Assembly: GCA_027624715.1 (NCBI GenBank)
Contig: JAQBTV010000001.1
Coordinates: 1 to 64,000, forward strand
Source of the DNA: Pseudomonadota bacterium
Lineage (GTDB): Bacteria; Pseudomonadota; Gammaproteobacteria; Burkholderiales; Eutrophovitaceae
Length of the DNA: 64,000 nt
Reading direction: 5' to 3'
The position numbers and the translations under genes are program-made. This document shows positions 36,807 to 45,424 of the stretch, in pieces. The notes beneath the pieces are model-generated. The model was not told the origin of the DNA. It saw only the letters and a list, made by a program, of their open reading frames with translations, and did not search any database. How positions within the stretch are numbered: the stretch's first letter is position 1; each line of letters opens with the position of its first letter.

Positions 36807-37357
36807 ATATGGTCTCCCTACACTGTCGACTTGCTGTCTCAGAATGTCTCAGTTAGATGTTGCAAACTTAAACTTGTCGCGCACGTTAGCCAATAGTTAT
36901 ACTAACGCTAATTATAAATAATACAGGCACAAACAATGCCAATCCATCATAACGCAGCAGCCCACTTAATTACATTCCTATAATATATTCTGCCAAGCGG
37001 TTGTGGTCTGTTAATGTAGTCCAGATAAGGTCATGCGACGCTTGGATAAGTGTTTCAATTTCTACATATAGCACACCATTTGCCAAATTTAGAGTAGACA
37101 TTCAGTTGTCTACCATAACTTAAGCTATCATCAGATCTTGTAAGTAAAAAAATCAAAATCAAAAAATAAACGTTCGTCGCTTTTCACTTTAAATTAAAAC
37201 AATAGAGAACTCTAAGAACCAATTTTTGAATTAATAATTCATGTTGCGCAATCTCCACACACATATTACTTAGCATCAACCTCTAAATCCATGAGGAATA
37301 ACAATTATTTAATTTTGTTAATATTCAATCTATTAAAATATAAAAAAAGTTCACATT
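36807..37357. other. Noncoding leader region upstream of arsS
   Basis: About 550 bp without a supported gene. It is AT-rich with no open frame of note on either strand. It holds two inverted repeats: CCAAGCG (36993-36999) with CGCTTGG (37039-37045), and GTAGACA (37094-37100) with TGTCTAC (37107-37113). A TATAAT box lies at 36979-36984, ahead of the first repeat. This could be a promoter, a leader or a small RNA for the arsenosugar genes. None of it is followed by a clear T run. Confidence 0.4.
37094..37113. repeat. Perfect 7-bp inverted repeat upstream of arsS
   Basis: GTAGACA and TGTCTAC are separated by TTCAGT, about 245 bp before the arsS start. There is no T run after it on either side, so an operator is as likely as a terminator. 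The regulator, if any, is not encoded in this window. Confidence 0.35.
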
Positions 37358-38317
37358 ATGCACGACACCCTATCGCTTCTTAAATCTAGAAATTTTCCAG
37401 CTCTCAAGCGTAAACAGATTGAAACCGTACAGGTCAATCTGGGTTATCGATGTAACCAAGCATGCCTTCACTGCCATGTCAATGCTGGCCCCAATCGTAC
37501 AGAACAAATGACGCGCGATACCATTGGAGAGGTCATACAATTCATTGATGCAGTAAAACCCAATGTAGTTGACCTCACAGGCGGAGCTCCAGAACTCAAC
37601 ACCCACTTTAGAGAGCTTGTCTCCGAAATGCGGGGGCGTGAGATTTCAGTAATTGACCGATGCAACTTAACGATCCTGTCTGAACCTGGCCACGAGGACC
37701 TACCTGATTTTCTATCGGATCATAAGGTTATTATCGCGGCTTCACTGCCTTGCTATTCGGAAGAAAACGTCAATTCACAACGAGGGGACGGCGTATTCGA
37801 TAGAAGTATTCGAGGCTTACGCAGACTAAACAAAGTGGGTTATGGGGAAGGAAACCCCAAACTGCAATTGCATCTGGTTTATAACCCTTTGGGTGCAACC
37901 TTGCCACCGCCGCAAGAAACGCTAGAAGCGGAATATAAGGAACATTTAGCCAATAACTATGATGTGCACTTTGATGCACTAATGACCATAACGAACATGC
38001 CTATAAAACGCTTTGGCAGTACTTTAGTGAGTCGTGGTCAATTCGAAACTTACTTGCAACTACTGCAGGACAACTATAGAGAAGAGAATGTTAAGTCCGT
38101 CATGTGCAAAACATTAATTTCTATTGACTGGGAAGGTTACCTATTTGACTGTGATTTTAATCAGATGCTGGGCATCCCTCTTGGAGACGCAACAAAAAAG
38201 ATTCATATACGAAATTTAAATATAGACAATATCAAAGGGAAATCGATTGCAGTTAGAGATCACTGCTTTGGCTGCACCGCTGGACAGGGCTCTAGTTGCA
38301 GCGGAGCACTACAATAA
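37358..38317 (+). CDS. arsS: Arsenosugar biosynthesis radical SAM protein ArsS
   Basis: A 319-residue radical SAM enzyme. ArsS joins the 5'-deoxyadenosyl group to arsenic to make the precursor of arsenosugars. The SAM [4Fe-4S] motif is GYRCNQACLHCHVNAGP (Cys32, Cys36, Cys39). A DUF3641-type C-terminal domain ends in HCFGCTAGQGSSCSGA (Cys303, Cys306, Cys314), with further cysteines in VMCKTLISIDWEGYLFDCDFNQMLG. Both halves match ArsS; the closest alternatives are other SPASM-type radical SAM proteins. It is followed by a noncoding gap of 330 bp and then the rest of the arsenosugar-type genes. Confidence 0.93.
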   Translation: MHDTLSLLKSRNFPALKRKQIETVQVNLGYRCNQACLHCHVNAGPNRTEQMTRDTIGEVIQFIDAVKPNVVDLTGGAPELNTHFRELVSEMRGREISVIDRCNLTILSEPGHEDLPDFLSDHKVIIAASLPCYSEENVNSQRGDGVFDRSIRGLRRLNKVGYGEGNPKLQLHLVYNPLGATLPPPQETLEAEYKEHLANNYDVHFDALMTITNMPIKRFGSTLVSRGQFETYLQLLQDNYREENVKSVMCKTLISIDWEGYLFDCDFNQMLGIPLGDATKKIHIRNLNIDNIKGKSIAVRDHCFGCTAGQGSSCSGALQ

Positions 38318-38648
38318 AACGTATGTAATAGCAGCCGCAGCACAATCCTAGACAAGATAAAAAATAGAACAACTCAAAAACTTTTTAGGCTAGGAAAGGG
38401 AGATGTCTATGTCTATGTCTATGTCTATGTTGATGTTGATGTTGATCTAGTTCGAATAGAATATAGTCATTAAGATCAAACAGGCAAAGCTCTAAAGACA
38501 TGACGACCTCATTCACTGGCGTTTTAATCTTAACCCCAAACAATAATCAGAGGTTTCAACTAGACCACAGATTTGACTTCCATAAGTATTATTTCAACCA
38601 AATATTAAAGTTTGATTTAAAACAACGATAGACAGCAATCCTTAGAGT
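38318..38648. other. Noncoding gap between arsS and the membrane-reductase fusion
   Basis: A 331-bp stretch without a supported gene. Its main feature is the hexanucleotide tandem repeat at 38403-38444 (separate entry). The remainder is AT-rich and shows no RNA gene, terminator or long frame. Confidence 0.5.
38403..38444. repeat. Hexanucleotide tandem repeat (7 units)
   Basis: Four copies of ATGTCT are followed by three copies of ATGTTG, seven 6-bp units in all (42 bp), then ATCTAG. Read from 38403 it gives alternating Met-Ser then Met-Leu codons and a stop, with no sign of being a gene. It is the only sizeable microsatellite I see in the window and lies between arsS and the fusion gene, where it could vary in copy number by slippage. 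Confidence 0.8.
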
Positions 38649-40826
38649 ATGAAACTCACAAATTCTCATAAGAAGTGGATAGGCTTAATTATTACCACCT
38701 CGATCATCGCATTAGTCTTTATTTTTTTTCGTGAAAACGCTTTCAATCTACTTGCGCAATTAAACCTACAATCCCTCAAAGATAACTACTCTGAATTACA
38801 GATTTACTTTAAAGACCATCCGGTCCGACTAAGTCTGATATATGCCTTAATCTACATCATCGTGACGGCTTTTTCACTACCTGGCTCGGTGATTCTGACA
38901 ATCGGAGGAGGAGCAATATTTGGCCTAGTTTTAGGAACTATCCTTGTATCTTTTTGCTCATCTATTGGCGCAACAGCTGCCTTTCTGATCACGCGATATT
39001 TTTTTCGCAGCTCCGTTAGAGCACGTTTTGGCGACAAATTAAAAATCATCAATGAAGGTATAAAGAAAGACGGGCCTTTTTACCTACTAACGATGAGGTT
39101 AGTTCCGATTTTCCCGTTCTTTGCAATCAATGTGTTGATGGCTCTGACACCAATCAAGACGCAAACGTTCTATCTGGTCAGTCAAATCGGAATGCTCCTC
39201 GGAACCATAATATTCGTAAATGCCGGAACCCAACTCGCTACTCTAAATTCGATCGGCGACATTCTCTCAATAAATTTGATTATTTCTCTTTGTATTCTCG
39301 GGCTATTCCCCATTGCCGCAAAAGTTTTATCAGATCTAATGAACCGACATCGAGTCTATGCCAGATGGTCGAAACCAAAACATTTCGACTATAACCTAAT
39401 AGTAATTGGGGGTGGCGCCGCGGGACTTGTATCCTCCTACGTAGGTGCTGCCTTGAATGCACGAGTGGCTCTCATTGAAAAACACAAAATGGGAGGTGAT
39501 TGCCTCAATACGGGATGCGTGCCTTCGAAGGCGTTAATTAAAACTGCCCATTTCATTGAACAAGCAAAACAATCTAACCGTTTAGGCATCCAAAAAGCTG
39601 ACGTAATCTTCAATTTTTCAGACGTAATAAAACGAGTCCATAAGATTATCAAGAAAATAGAGCCTCATGACTCAATAAATCGTTACACAGAACTAGGCGT
39701 GACATGCTATCAAGGAAATGCGAAAATCATTACGCCGTGGACGATAGCAATTAATAGCGTAGGAGGTGAAAAAATAATCAGCGCTCGATCAATTATTGTA
39801 GCGGCCGGGGCCAGCCCGATCATTCCGCACCTACCCAATATCAACGAAATCAACCACATCACTTCTGACACCGTCTGGGATCTAGATGAGCTACCAAAAC
39901 GTCTGATCATCATTGGCGGCGGCGCGATCGGTTGTGAATTAACACAAGCCTTCCAACGATTGGGCTCTCAGGTCATTTTGGTAGAATCTGCTGATCGCAT
40001 TCTTTTGAAAGAGGATACCGATGTCGCCAAGATGCTCGAAAACCAGTTATCGGATGAAGGTGTCGCGGTATTAACACGCCATCGAGCTAAGGGATTCATT
40101 AAGGAAAATGGGGTGCAAACACTAGTTTGCGACAGTCCTAATGGTGAGGTTAGTCTATCTTTTGATCAAGTTCTTTTTGCTATTGGAAGGCAAGCTAATA
40201 TAAAAGGTTACGGACTAGAAGATATAGATGCTATTTGTACAGACGATATTGTTTTACCTACAAATGATTTTCTACAAACGAAGTTTCCAAATATCTACGC
40301 ATGCGGAGATGTGACTGGCAGAATGCAGTTCACTCATGCTGCTGCTCATCAAGCCTGGCATGCGGTAGTAAATGCCCTCTTTGGTCAATTTAGAAAATTT
40401 ACTATCGATTTTTCATCTGTACCGTGGGCTATATTCACTCATCCCGGAGTTGCAAGAGTGGGGTTAAATGAGAACGAAGCAAACAAACAAAACATAGCTT
40501 ACGAAGCTACGACATACGGACTAGATGATCTCGATCGCGCAATTGCGGACTCAGAAGACCATGGTTTTATCAAAGTACTAACGCGGCCAAAATCTGATCG
40601 AATAATCGGCGTTACTATTGTGAGTGAACATGCCTCTGAAATTATTGCTGAATTTGTTCTCGCTATGAAATATAAATTAGGACTTAATAAGATTCTCGCT
40701 ACTACGCATATCTACCCAACATTCTCAGAAGCCAACAAATATGTAGCAGGAGAGTGGAAAAGGAAACACGCTCCTCAAAAGATTCTAAAGGTCCTAGAGA
40801 TATATCACCAATTCCTGCGTCGATAA
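38649..40826 (+). CDS. TVP38/TMEM64 membrane domain fused to FAD-dependent disulfide reductase
   Basis: A 725-residue fusion. Residues 8-230 are a TVP38/TMEM64 (VTT, DedA-like) membrane domain with about six hydrophobic segments. GGGAIFGLVLGT and MRLVPIFPFFAINVLMALTPI are VTT signatures. Residues 248-725 form a pyridine-nucleotide-disulfide oxidoreductase: FAD motif IVIGGGAAGLVSSY, redox disulfide GGDCLNTGCVPSK (Cys285, Cys290), NAD motif IIGGGAIGCELTQAF, FAD motif YACGDVTG, and the C-terminal THIYPTFSEANKY with His and Glu. There is no N-terminal HMA domain or C-terminal cysteine pair, so it is not a mercuric reductase. As I recall, fusions of this kind often lie beside arsS; the reaction is unknown. 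Confidence 0.92.
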   Translation: MKLTNSHKKWIGLIITTSIIALVFIFFRENAFNLLAQLNLQSLKDNYSELQIYFKDHPVRLSLIYALIYIIVTAFSLPGSVILTIGGGAIFGLVLGTILVSFCSSIGATAAFLITRYFFRSSVRARFGDKLKIINEGIKKDGPFYLLTMRLVPIFPFFAINVLMALTPIKTQTFYLVSQIGMLLGTIIFVNAGTQLATLNSIGDILSINLIISLCILGLFPIAAKVLSDLMNRHRVYARWSKPKHFDYNLIVIGGGAAGLVSSYVGAALNARVALIEKHKMGGDCLNTGCVPSKALIKTAHFIEQAKQSNRLGIQKADVIFNFSDVIKRVHKIIKKIEPHDSINRYTELGVTCYQGNAKIITPWTIAINSVGGEKIISARSIIVAAGASPIIPHLPNINEINHITSDTVWDLDELPKRLIIIGGGAIGCELTQAFQRLGSQVILVESADRILLKEDTDVAKMLENQLSDEGVAVLTRHRAKGFIKENGVQTLVCDSPNGEVSLSFDQVLFAIGRQANIKGYGLEDIDAICTDDIVLPTNDFLQTKFPNIYACGDVTGRMQFTHAAAHQAWHAVVNALFGQFRKFTIDFSSVPWAIFTHPGVARVGLNENEANKQNIAYEATTYGLDDLDRAIADSEDHGFIKVLTRPKSDRIIGVTIVSEHASEIIAEFVLAMKYKLGLNKILATTHIYPTFSEANKYVAGEWKRKHAPQKILKVLEIYHQFLRR

Positions 40827-40998
40827 TCATTATCATCACCTAAAACTTTAAAACCGTAACATCTTTTCGATTAGTTTCAGCATTAATTATTTTAATTTCA
40901 ACATTTGATAAATGGTATATGACAAAACATCAGTTCGAATCCTTTGAAAAAGAGCAACAGCTTGTATCCCTAATCAATGCATAAATTGTCTATACCAT

Positions 40999-41736
40999 AT
41001 GCGATTGGTCATAAAAAAAAAGCATTTCGGAGTAGCGCATCGTCTCATGTCAGCAGAAGACATCACCATATCGGTAATCATCCCTGTCTTAAACGAAGAA
41101 CAACTTATTCCTTTATTACTTAATGAGCTGCATACTAAAAAGTCGGGCAAAACGGAAATAATCGTAGTAGATGGAGGTAGCACCGATAACACCTTGGAGA
41201 TCGTACGCCACACAGCGGATCAGATTATCCACTCACATCCAGGACGCGCAAAACAAATGAACGCAGGAGCACTAAGTGCGAACGGTAAATTTTTATGGTT
41301 CTTACATGCAGATTCTTCGATTTGTTTCGAATTCGAAGATATCATTGAATTAGCCCTGCACCACCACTCTTGGGGTTGGTTCAACGTGCACTTAAATCAT
41401 CAGAAGAAAATTTTTCGGATCATTGAGTCCATGATGAATCTGCGGTCAAGAATCACCAATATTGCTACTGGTGATCAGGGAATTTTTGTTCGTAAAGATA
41501 TTTCTTTAGCTATAGGCCTTTTTCCGTCGATAGCAATCATGGAGGATATTGTTTTTTCAAAAAAACTAAAACGTGTAGGACAACCCTTCGTGAGTAGCGC
41601 GCGAATAAAGACATCGGTCAGAAGATGGGAGGAAAATGGACCTCTGAGAACAATCTTTAAAATGTGGGCTCTGCGACTATTGTTTTTTTTCGGGACAAAC
41701 CCAAATTGGTTAAAAAAACAATACGATAAAAGATGA
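40999..41736 (+). CDS. Glycosyltransferase of the arsenosugar-associated TIGR04283 type
   Basis: A GT-A family 2 glycosyltransferase. The core begins ITISVIIPVLNEEQLIPLLLNEL, with the donor-binding acidic region IIVVDGGSTDNTLEIVRH and the DxD-like LWFLHADSSI. The segment GDQGIFVRK and the block FPSIAIMEDIVFSKKLKRVG, whose MEDxxFSxxL is characteristic, match the TIGR04283 proteins found in arsenosugar clusters. These are thought to attach sugar-like units to dimethylarsinoyl ribose. The frame is open from 40999; an ATG at 41047 (MSAEDITISV) gives a more typical N-terminus, but neither has a clear ribosome site. Its stop overlaps the next gene by 4 bp. Confidence 0.9.
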   Translation: MRLVIKKKHFGVAHRLMSAEDITISVIIPVLNEEQLIPLLLNELHTKKSGKTEIIVVDGGSTDNTLEIVRHTADQIIHSHPGRAKQMNAGALSANGKFLWFLHADSSICFEFEDIIELALHHHSWGWFNVHLNHQKKIFRIIESMMNLRSRITNIATGDQGIFVRKDISLAIGLFPSIAIMEDIVFSKKLKRVGQPFVSSARIKTSVRRWEENGPLRTIFKMWALRLLFFFGTNPNWLKKQYDKR

Positions 41737-42371
41737 CTAACTCTACCAATAAAGAACACAATACTTTAATTCAGATTTTCACGCGGACACCTGTTGCAGG
41801 TGCAGTTAAAAAAAGACTTATTCCCGAATTAGGCTCAGACAGATCGTGTGAATTACATCAACGTATGACACTTCATACCTTAAAGGTGGCTACAAACATG
41901 TCGTCAAATCTTGAGATATGGGTCACACCAGATATCAATCATATTTTCTTTACGACACTGATCTCTAATAATCATCTGAAGCCTCAAATTGGAGAGTCTC
42001 TAGTTGAGCGAATGGCTTTTAGCCTTAACAAGGGTTTAGAGAATCATAAAAAAGTACTCCTCATTGGATGTGACTGCCCTTCTATCAATAAAGCTATGCT
42101 AAAAAGAGCATTTCTTGAACTAGATCGGCACGAATACGTATTCATTCCTGTAGAAGACGGCGGATTTTCTTTGGTAGGGACGCATACGTTCTCCCCAGCA
42201 ATATTTCACAACGTCCCGTGGGGCACTAACCAAGTAATGCATCAGATTCGATCTAACTTAAAAACACACAGTCGTACCTGGCAAGAGTTGCCGATATTAT
42301 GGGACGTAGATGAAATTGCCGATTACCATCGACTCACTGAATACATGCCTCAATTAACACACGGACTATAA
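41733..42371 (+). CDS. Arsenosugar-associated TIGR04282-type glycosyltransferase (DUF2064)
   Basis: A 212-residue protein with a Rossmann-type nucleotide-sugar transferase fold. Signatures are LIQIFTRTPVAGAVKKRLIPELG (the F[TA]+P..G..K[TK]RL form), VLLIGCDCPSINKAMLKRAF (GCDCP in place of GTDCP), VFIPVEDGGFSLVGT and FHNVPWGTNQVMHQIRSNL. It matches TIGR04282/DUF2064 proteins, which are found with TIGR04283 in arsenosugar gene sets. Its ATG overlaps the previous stop (ATGA), so the two are translationally coupled and probably act in sequence or together. The precise sugar donor is unknown. Confidence 0.9.
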   Translation: MTNSTNKEHNTLIQIFTRTPVAGAVKKRLIPELGSDRSCELHQRMTLHTLKVATNMSSNLEIWVTPDINHIFFTTLISNNHLKPQIGESLVERMAFSLNKGLENHKKVLLIGCDCPSINKAMLKRAFLELDRHEYVFIPVEDGGFSLVGTHTFSPAIFHNVPWGTNQVMHQIRSNLKTHSRTWQELPILWDVDEIADYHRLTEYMPQLTHGL

Positions 42372-42431
42372 AGACTGATAATCATTCCATTAGTCACCGT
42401 GCATAATATAAGATTACTCGCTCAAATATAA

Positions 42432-43544
42432 ATGAAGAAACTTGTACTTATTGGTGGCGGCCATACGCATTTAGAAACTATTCGACGACTGGGCGAGCAA
42501 TCGTCTCTTGATGTTGCGCTAACATTAATTAGTGGCGATCGATACACACCGTACTCAGGCATGCTGCCTGGCCTAATATCGGGTCATTACACAGCTAGTG
42601 AGTGTCATATTGATCTTGAAGAGCTATGTAATAGATATAAATTTAATTTTATTCAAGAATCTGTAACTCGAGTCTCACACAACGAGCAACGAATACATAC
42701 TCAAACAGACCAGCATGAATATGACCTAGCATCTATCAATATCGGATCAACACCAAACCTCTACTCAACAATTGGCGCTAAACAGTGGGCTATTCCGGTA
42801 AAACCAATTGATCAGCTGCTCGATAAAATCAATTGTTTTCTAGACAAAGTTGCTAACGCACCCATGAAACAAAAATTTGAGGTCACTGTTGTGGGAGGTG
42901 GGGCGGCCGGTCTTGAAATCTTGCTAGCGCTAAAATATCGCACAGATACCTGTGGCTATACCAATCTAAATTTCTCGATGATCACTGGCTCTAATGATAT
43001 TCTAGACACACATCCCATGCCCATTCGGCGTAAATTTCACCGAATCCTCCATCAAAAAAATGTGACGACCTACTATGCTAATCCTGTAGTCAAGGTATCT
43101 AAAGAGCATGTCACAACCGCCTCGGGGAAAATAATTAAATCTGACCTGACGGTATGGGCTACTGGAGCTGCAGCGAGTACTTGGCCTAAATTATCCAATC
43201 TTCCTACGACAGAAGATGGATTTATTAAAACGGATCAATACCTCAAAGTTAAAAATATCAATAATCTCTTTGCAGTCGGAGATATTGGGTCTATTGAGAG
43301 GTTACAGCATCCGAAGTCCGGAGTTTATGCATTGAAGCAAGCCGCAGTACTGACTACTAACATCAACAATCTAGTGAACGATAGGCCGCTTGAGCGATAT
43401 ATACCCCAGAAACACGCCCTCGCTTTAATCAGTGCGGGAAGCAAATATGCCGTTGCCTCAAGAAATATTTTATGTACTAGCGGAAAATGGGTATGGCACT
43501 GGAAAGATTATATTGACCGAAATTTCATGGGCAAATTTCGGTAA
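42432..43544 (+). CDS. SelD-like FAD-dependent oxidoreductase (stand-alone)
   Basis: A 370-residue flavoprotein of the NDH-2-like family. It resembles the FAD domain that is fused N-terminally to selenide, water dikinase (SelD) in many bacteria. Signatures are KKLVLIGGGHTHLETIRRLG (FAD), YTPYSGMLPGLISGHY, FEVTVVGGGAAGLEILLAL (NAD(P)H), VWATGAAASTWP and NNLFAVGDIGSI. No kinase domain follows. It ends the arsenosugar-type gene set, 60 bp after the preceding glycosyltransferase. In this setting it may supply or remove electrons in arsenic chemistry, which is inference. Confidence 0.87.
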   Translation: MKKLVLIGGGHTHLETIRRLGEQSSLDVALTLISGDRYTPYSGMLPGLISGHYTASECHIDLEELCNRYKFNFIQESVTRVSHNEQRIHTQTDQHEYDLASINIGSTPNLYSTIGAKQWAIPVKPIDQLLDKINCFLDKVANAPMKQKFEVTVVGGGAAGLEILLALKYRTDTCGYTNLNFSMITGSNDILDTHPMPIRRKFHRILHQKNVTTYYANPVVKVSKEHVTTASGKIIKSDLTVWATGAAASTWPKLSNLPTTEDGFIKTDQYLKVKNINNLFAVGDIGSIERLQHPKSGVYALKQAAVLTTNINNLVNDRPLERYIPQKHALALISAGSKYAVASRNILCTSGKWVWHWKDYIDRNFMGKFR

Positions 43545-43570
43545 CAGGATTACATTGAGAGCGGCTGAGC

Positions 43571-43990
43571 TCAAGCTATCCAGATTAGTTCAATTGGCTT
43601 CAAAATTCTAAAAAACAAAATGGCATTTTGTCTGAATTTACAACCTATCCGACTTGCCTCAAGGCTACTTACATTTAACACAAAAAAACCTAATTCGATG
43701 GGCCAATCAGCAGAGTCAGGAATACCTAATCCCAATAAATATTTCATATTTCTCGTACGCAAATATCGTAATAATATACCGCTCTTACCTGCATTCGTTC
43801 GCTCAGTTAATCGAATAGAACCAGGATTCTCTGCAGAAATAAAGGCCCAACTAGTTACCCACTGACTTCTAAAAAACCAACTTTGACCCCTGTTCCTTTC
43901 GTTAACACGAAATTCTACATAGGTCTTGCCAAGATACGCTCTGTATGAGGTTTTTTGATACAAGTCAATTAACACTTCACTATTAAACAT
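43571..43990 (-). CDS. DUF3293 family protein
   Basis: A 139-residue protein that fits DUF3293. The key parts are SYRAYLGKTYVEF, AFISAENPGSIRLTERTNAGKSGIL (the family has ITAxNPxSxxLxxxxN), LLGLGIPDSADWPIELGFFVL, and GCKFRQNAILFF, where F-x-Q-N-A-I-x-[FY] is the most conserved stretch. The function is unknown. It is convergent with the FAD oxidoreductase, with 26 bp between the stops. Confidence 0.8.
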   Translation of the reverse strand: MFNSEVLIDLYQKTSYRAYLGKTYVEFRVNERNRGQSWFFRSQWVTSWAFISAENPGSIRLTERTNAGKSGILLRYLRTRNMKYLLGLGIPDSADWPIELGFFVLNVSSLEASRIGCKFRQNAILFFRILKPIELIWIA

Positions 43991-44010
43991 AATGAATCTT
44001 TCAAGGCAAT

Positions 44011-45162
44011 TTAATTAACCTTGAATCTTTTTATTATCTCTCTGTTGACTTGAATCCCAAGTCCTGGAGCATCCGATATTTCAACCATTGCATCCTTGTT
44101 AAGTGTTAGGGGTCGATCTACCAGATCATTTCTAAAGGGATGCGATGATCGATCGTACTCAAGAATAGGTTGTCTTGGATATAACGAATGAACTGCATCG
44201 GGTAGCGCCGCTAAAACCTGAAGAGAGGCCGCCTGTGAGACTCCAGAACCCCAGACATGAGGATTAACTTCTATTCCGTTGGCTTGGGCTAGTATCGAGG
44301 CATGCCTAGCTCCCGTAATGCCGCCGCAAGATCCGATATCAGGCTGCACAATATCAACTGCATGGCGATTCAACAACTCACGAAATCCATATATAGAGTG
44401 CTCATTCTCCCCTCCAGCGATTGGTGTCGCTAATTTGGTACGAAGCTCAATATACCCATCAATATCTTCCGGCGGAACAGGCTCTTCGTACCAGCGCAGG
44501 TCATACTCATCAAGTACTCGCCCTAACCGTAAGGATTCAGTGCGACCATAAGCATGATTCGTATCTACCATGAGCTCAACACCTCGCCCCTCAAGCACCC
44601 GCCCGACTTGGCGCATGACCCTAATGTCATCATCTACACCAAAACCAAGTTTAATTTTCATTGCTTTAAAACCTGCTTCGTTGTGCGCAATGGCTTCATC
44701 GGCCAATCGCCCCTCCTCATTCTGCCCGCTCAATCGATAAAAACCTGTGGCGTAAGGTTGGACCTGATTTCGAAACCTTCCCCCAATGAGTTGAGAGATC
44801 GGAACCTCAAAAAATTTTCCTGCAATATCCCATAAGGCGATATCTACAGCACTGATGGCCGCCATGATGGATCCTTTTCGCCCAAAGTCCCGCGTATGGT
44901 TGTACATTTTATGCCAAAGGATTTCTAAGTCCGTCGGATTGGCGTCCAAGATCAATGGTTTAAGCGAGTGCTCTATCACTGATGCGGCTATTTGTGGAGA
45001 CTCAAGGCCTTGCGCGAAGGCCTCACCCCAACCTACTAAGCCTTGATCAGTCTGAACTTCAACAATAGTCGCAGACCTCACCTTGACCCACCCCTGGGAA
45101 AAGGCAAAGGGCTTATCCAAAGTACTTTGCAAGATATGCACCTTAACATCTGTAATTTTCAT
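44011..45162 (-). CDS. Mandelate racemase/muconate-lactonizing enzyme family (enolase superfamily)
   Basis: A 383-residue enolase-superfamily enzyme of the mandelate-racemase subgroup. The acid-base KxK motif is AMKIKLGFG, the metal ligands are VDTNHAYG (Asp), EEPVPPEDI (Glu) and GGENEHSIYG (Glu), and the second acid-base pair is DIVQPDIGSCGG with NPHVWGSGV (Asp-His dyad). Such enzymes dehydrate or racemise acid sugars or related carboxylates. The frame is open with TTG to 45186, but the ATG at 45162 (MKITDVKVHI) is the natural family start. The substrate is unknown. Confidence 0.9.
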   Translation of the reverse strand: MKITDVKVHILQSTLDKPFAFSQGWVKVRSATIVEVQTDQGLVGWGEAFAQGLESPQIAASVIEHSLKPLILDANPTDLEILWHKMYNHTRDFGRKGSIMAAISAVDIALWDIAGKFFEVPISQLIGGRFRNQVQPYATGFYRLSGQNEEGRLADEAIAHNEAGFKAMKIKLGFGVDDDIRVMRQVGRVLEGRGVELMVDTNHAYGRTESLRLGRVLDEYDLRWYEEPVPPEDIDGYIELRTKLATPIAGGENEHSIYGFRELLNRHAVDIVQPDIGSCGGITGARHASILAQANGIEVNPHVWGSGVSQAASLQVLAALPDAVHSLYPRQPILEYDRSSHPFRNDLVDRPLTLNKDAMVEISDAPGLGIQVNREIIKRFKVN

Positions 45163-45424
45163 AAAAATCTTGATCCAATAAGGCAATTGATTAAACGATA
45201 CCTAGGAAGATATGTTTATATTACTCAGTAATCAAGAGACGTGATCTGCATTATAAAATTGACTTCTTTAGGGAGGCGCGATTGAGGATGCTACAGACCC
45301 CTATTGCGATCTAACTTTTATGCCATGACATGCGTATTAAGGATTGATGATAGGGCCTTCAAGACTTCAACCCGAAGATAGGAAGTTAGATTTCAGCGTC
45401 CTCCTCTATGACCAATAATGAAAT

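Noticed and set aside
38403-38444. CRISPR array or gene fragment in the hexamer tract
   Set aside because: Units are 6 bp without spacers, and the reading frame through it is a Met-Ser/Met-Leu run ending in a stop.
38649-40826. Mercuric reductase
   Set aside because: It lacks the N-terminal heavy-metal domain and the C-terminal vicinal cysteines, and it carries a VTT membrane domain instead.
42432-43544. Selenide, water dikinase
   Set aside because: Only the FAD domain is present; there is no kinase domain, and the frame ends normally.
43620-43865. An 81-codon plus-strand frame opposite the DUF3293 gene
   Set aside because: The minus strand has the DUF3293 signature stretch; the plus frame is a shadow.
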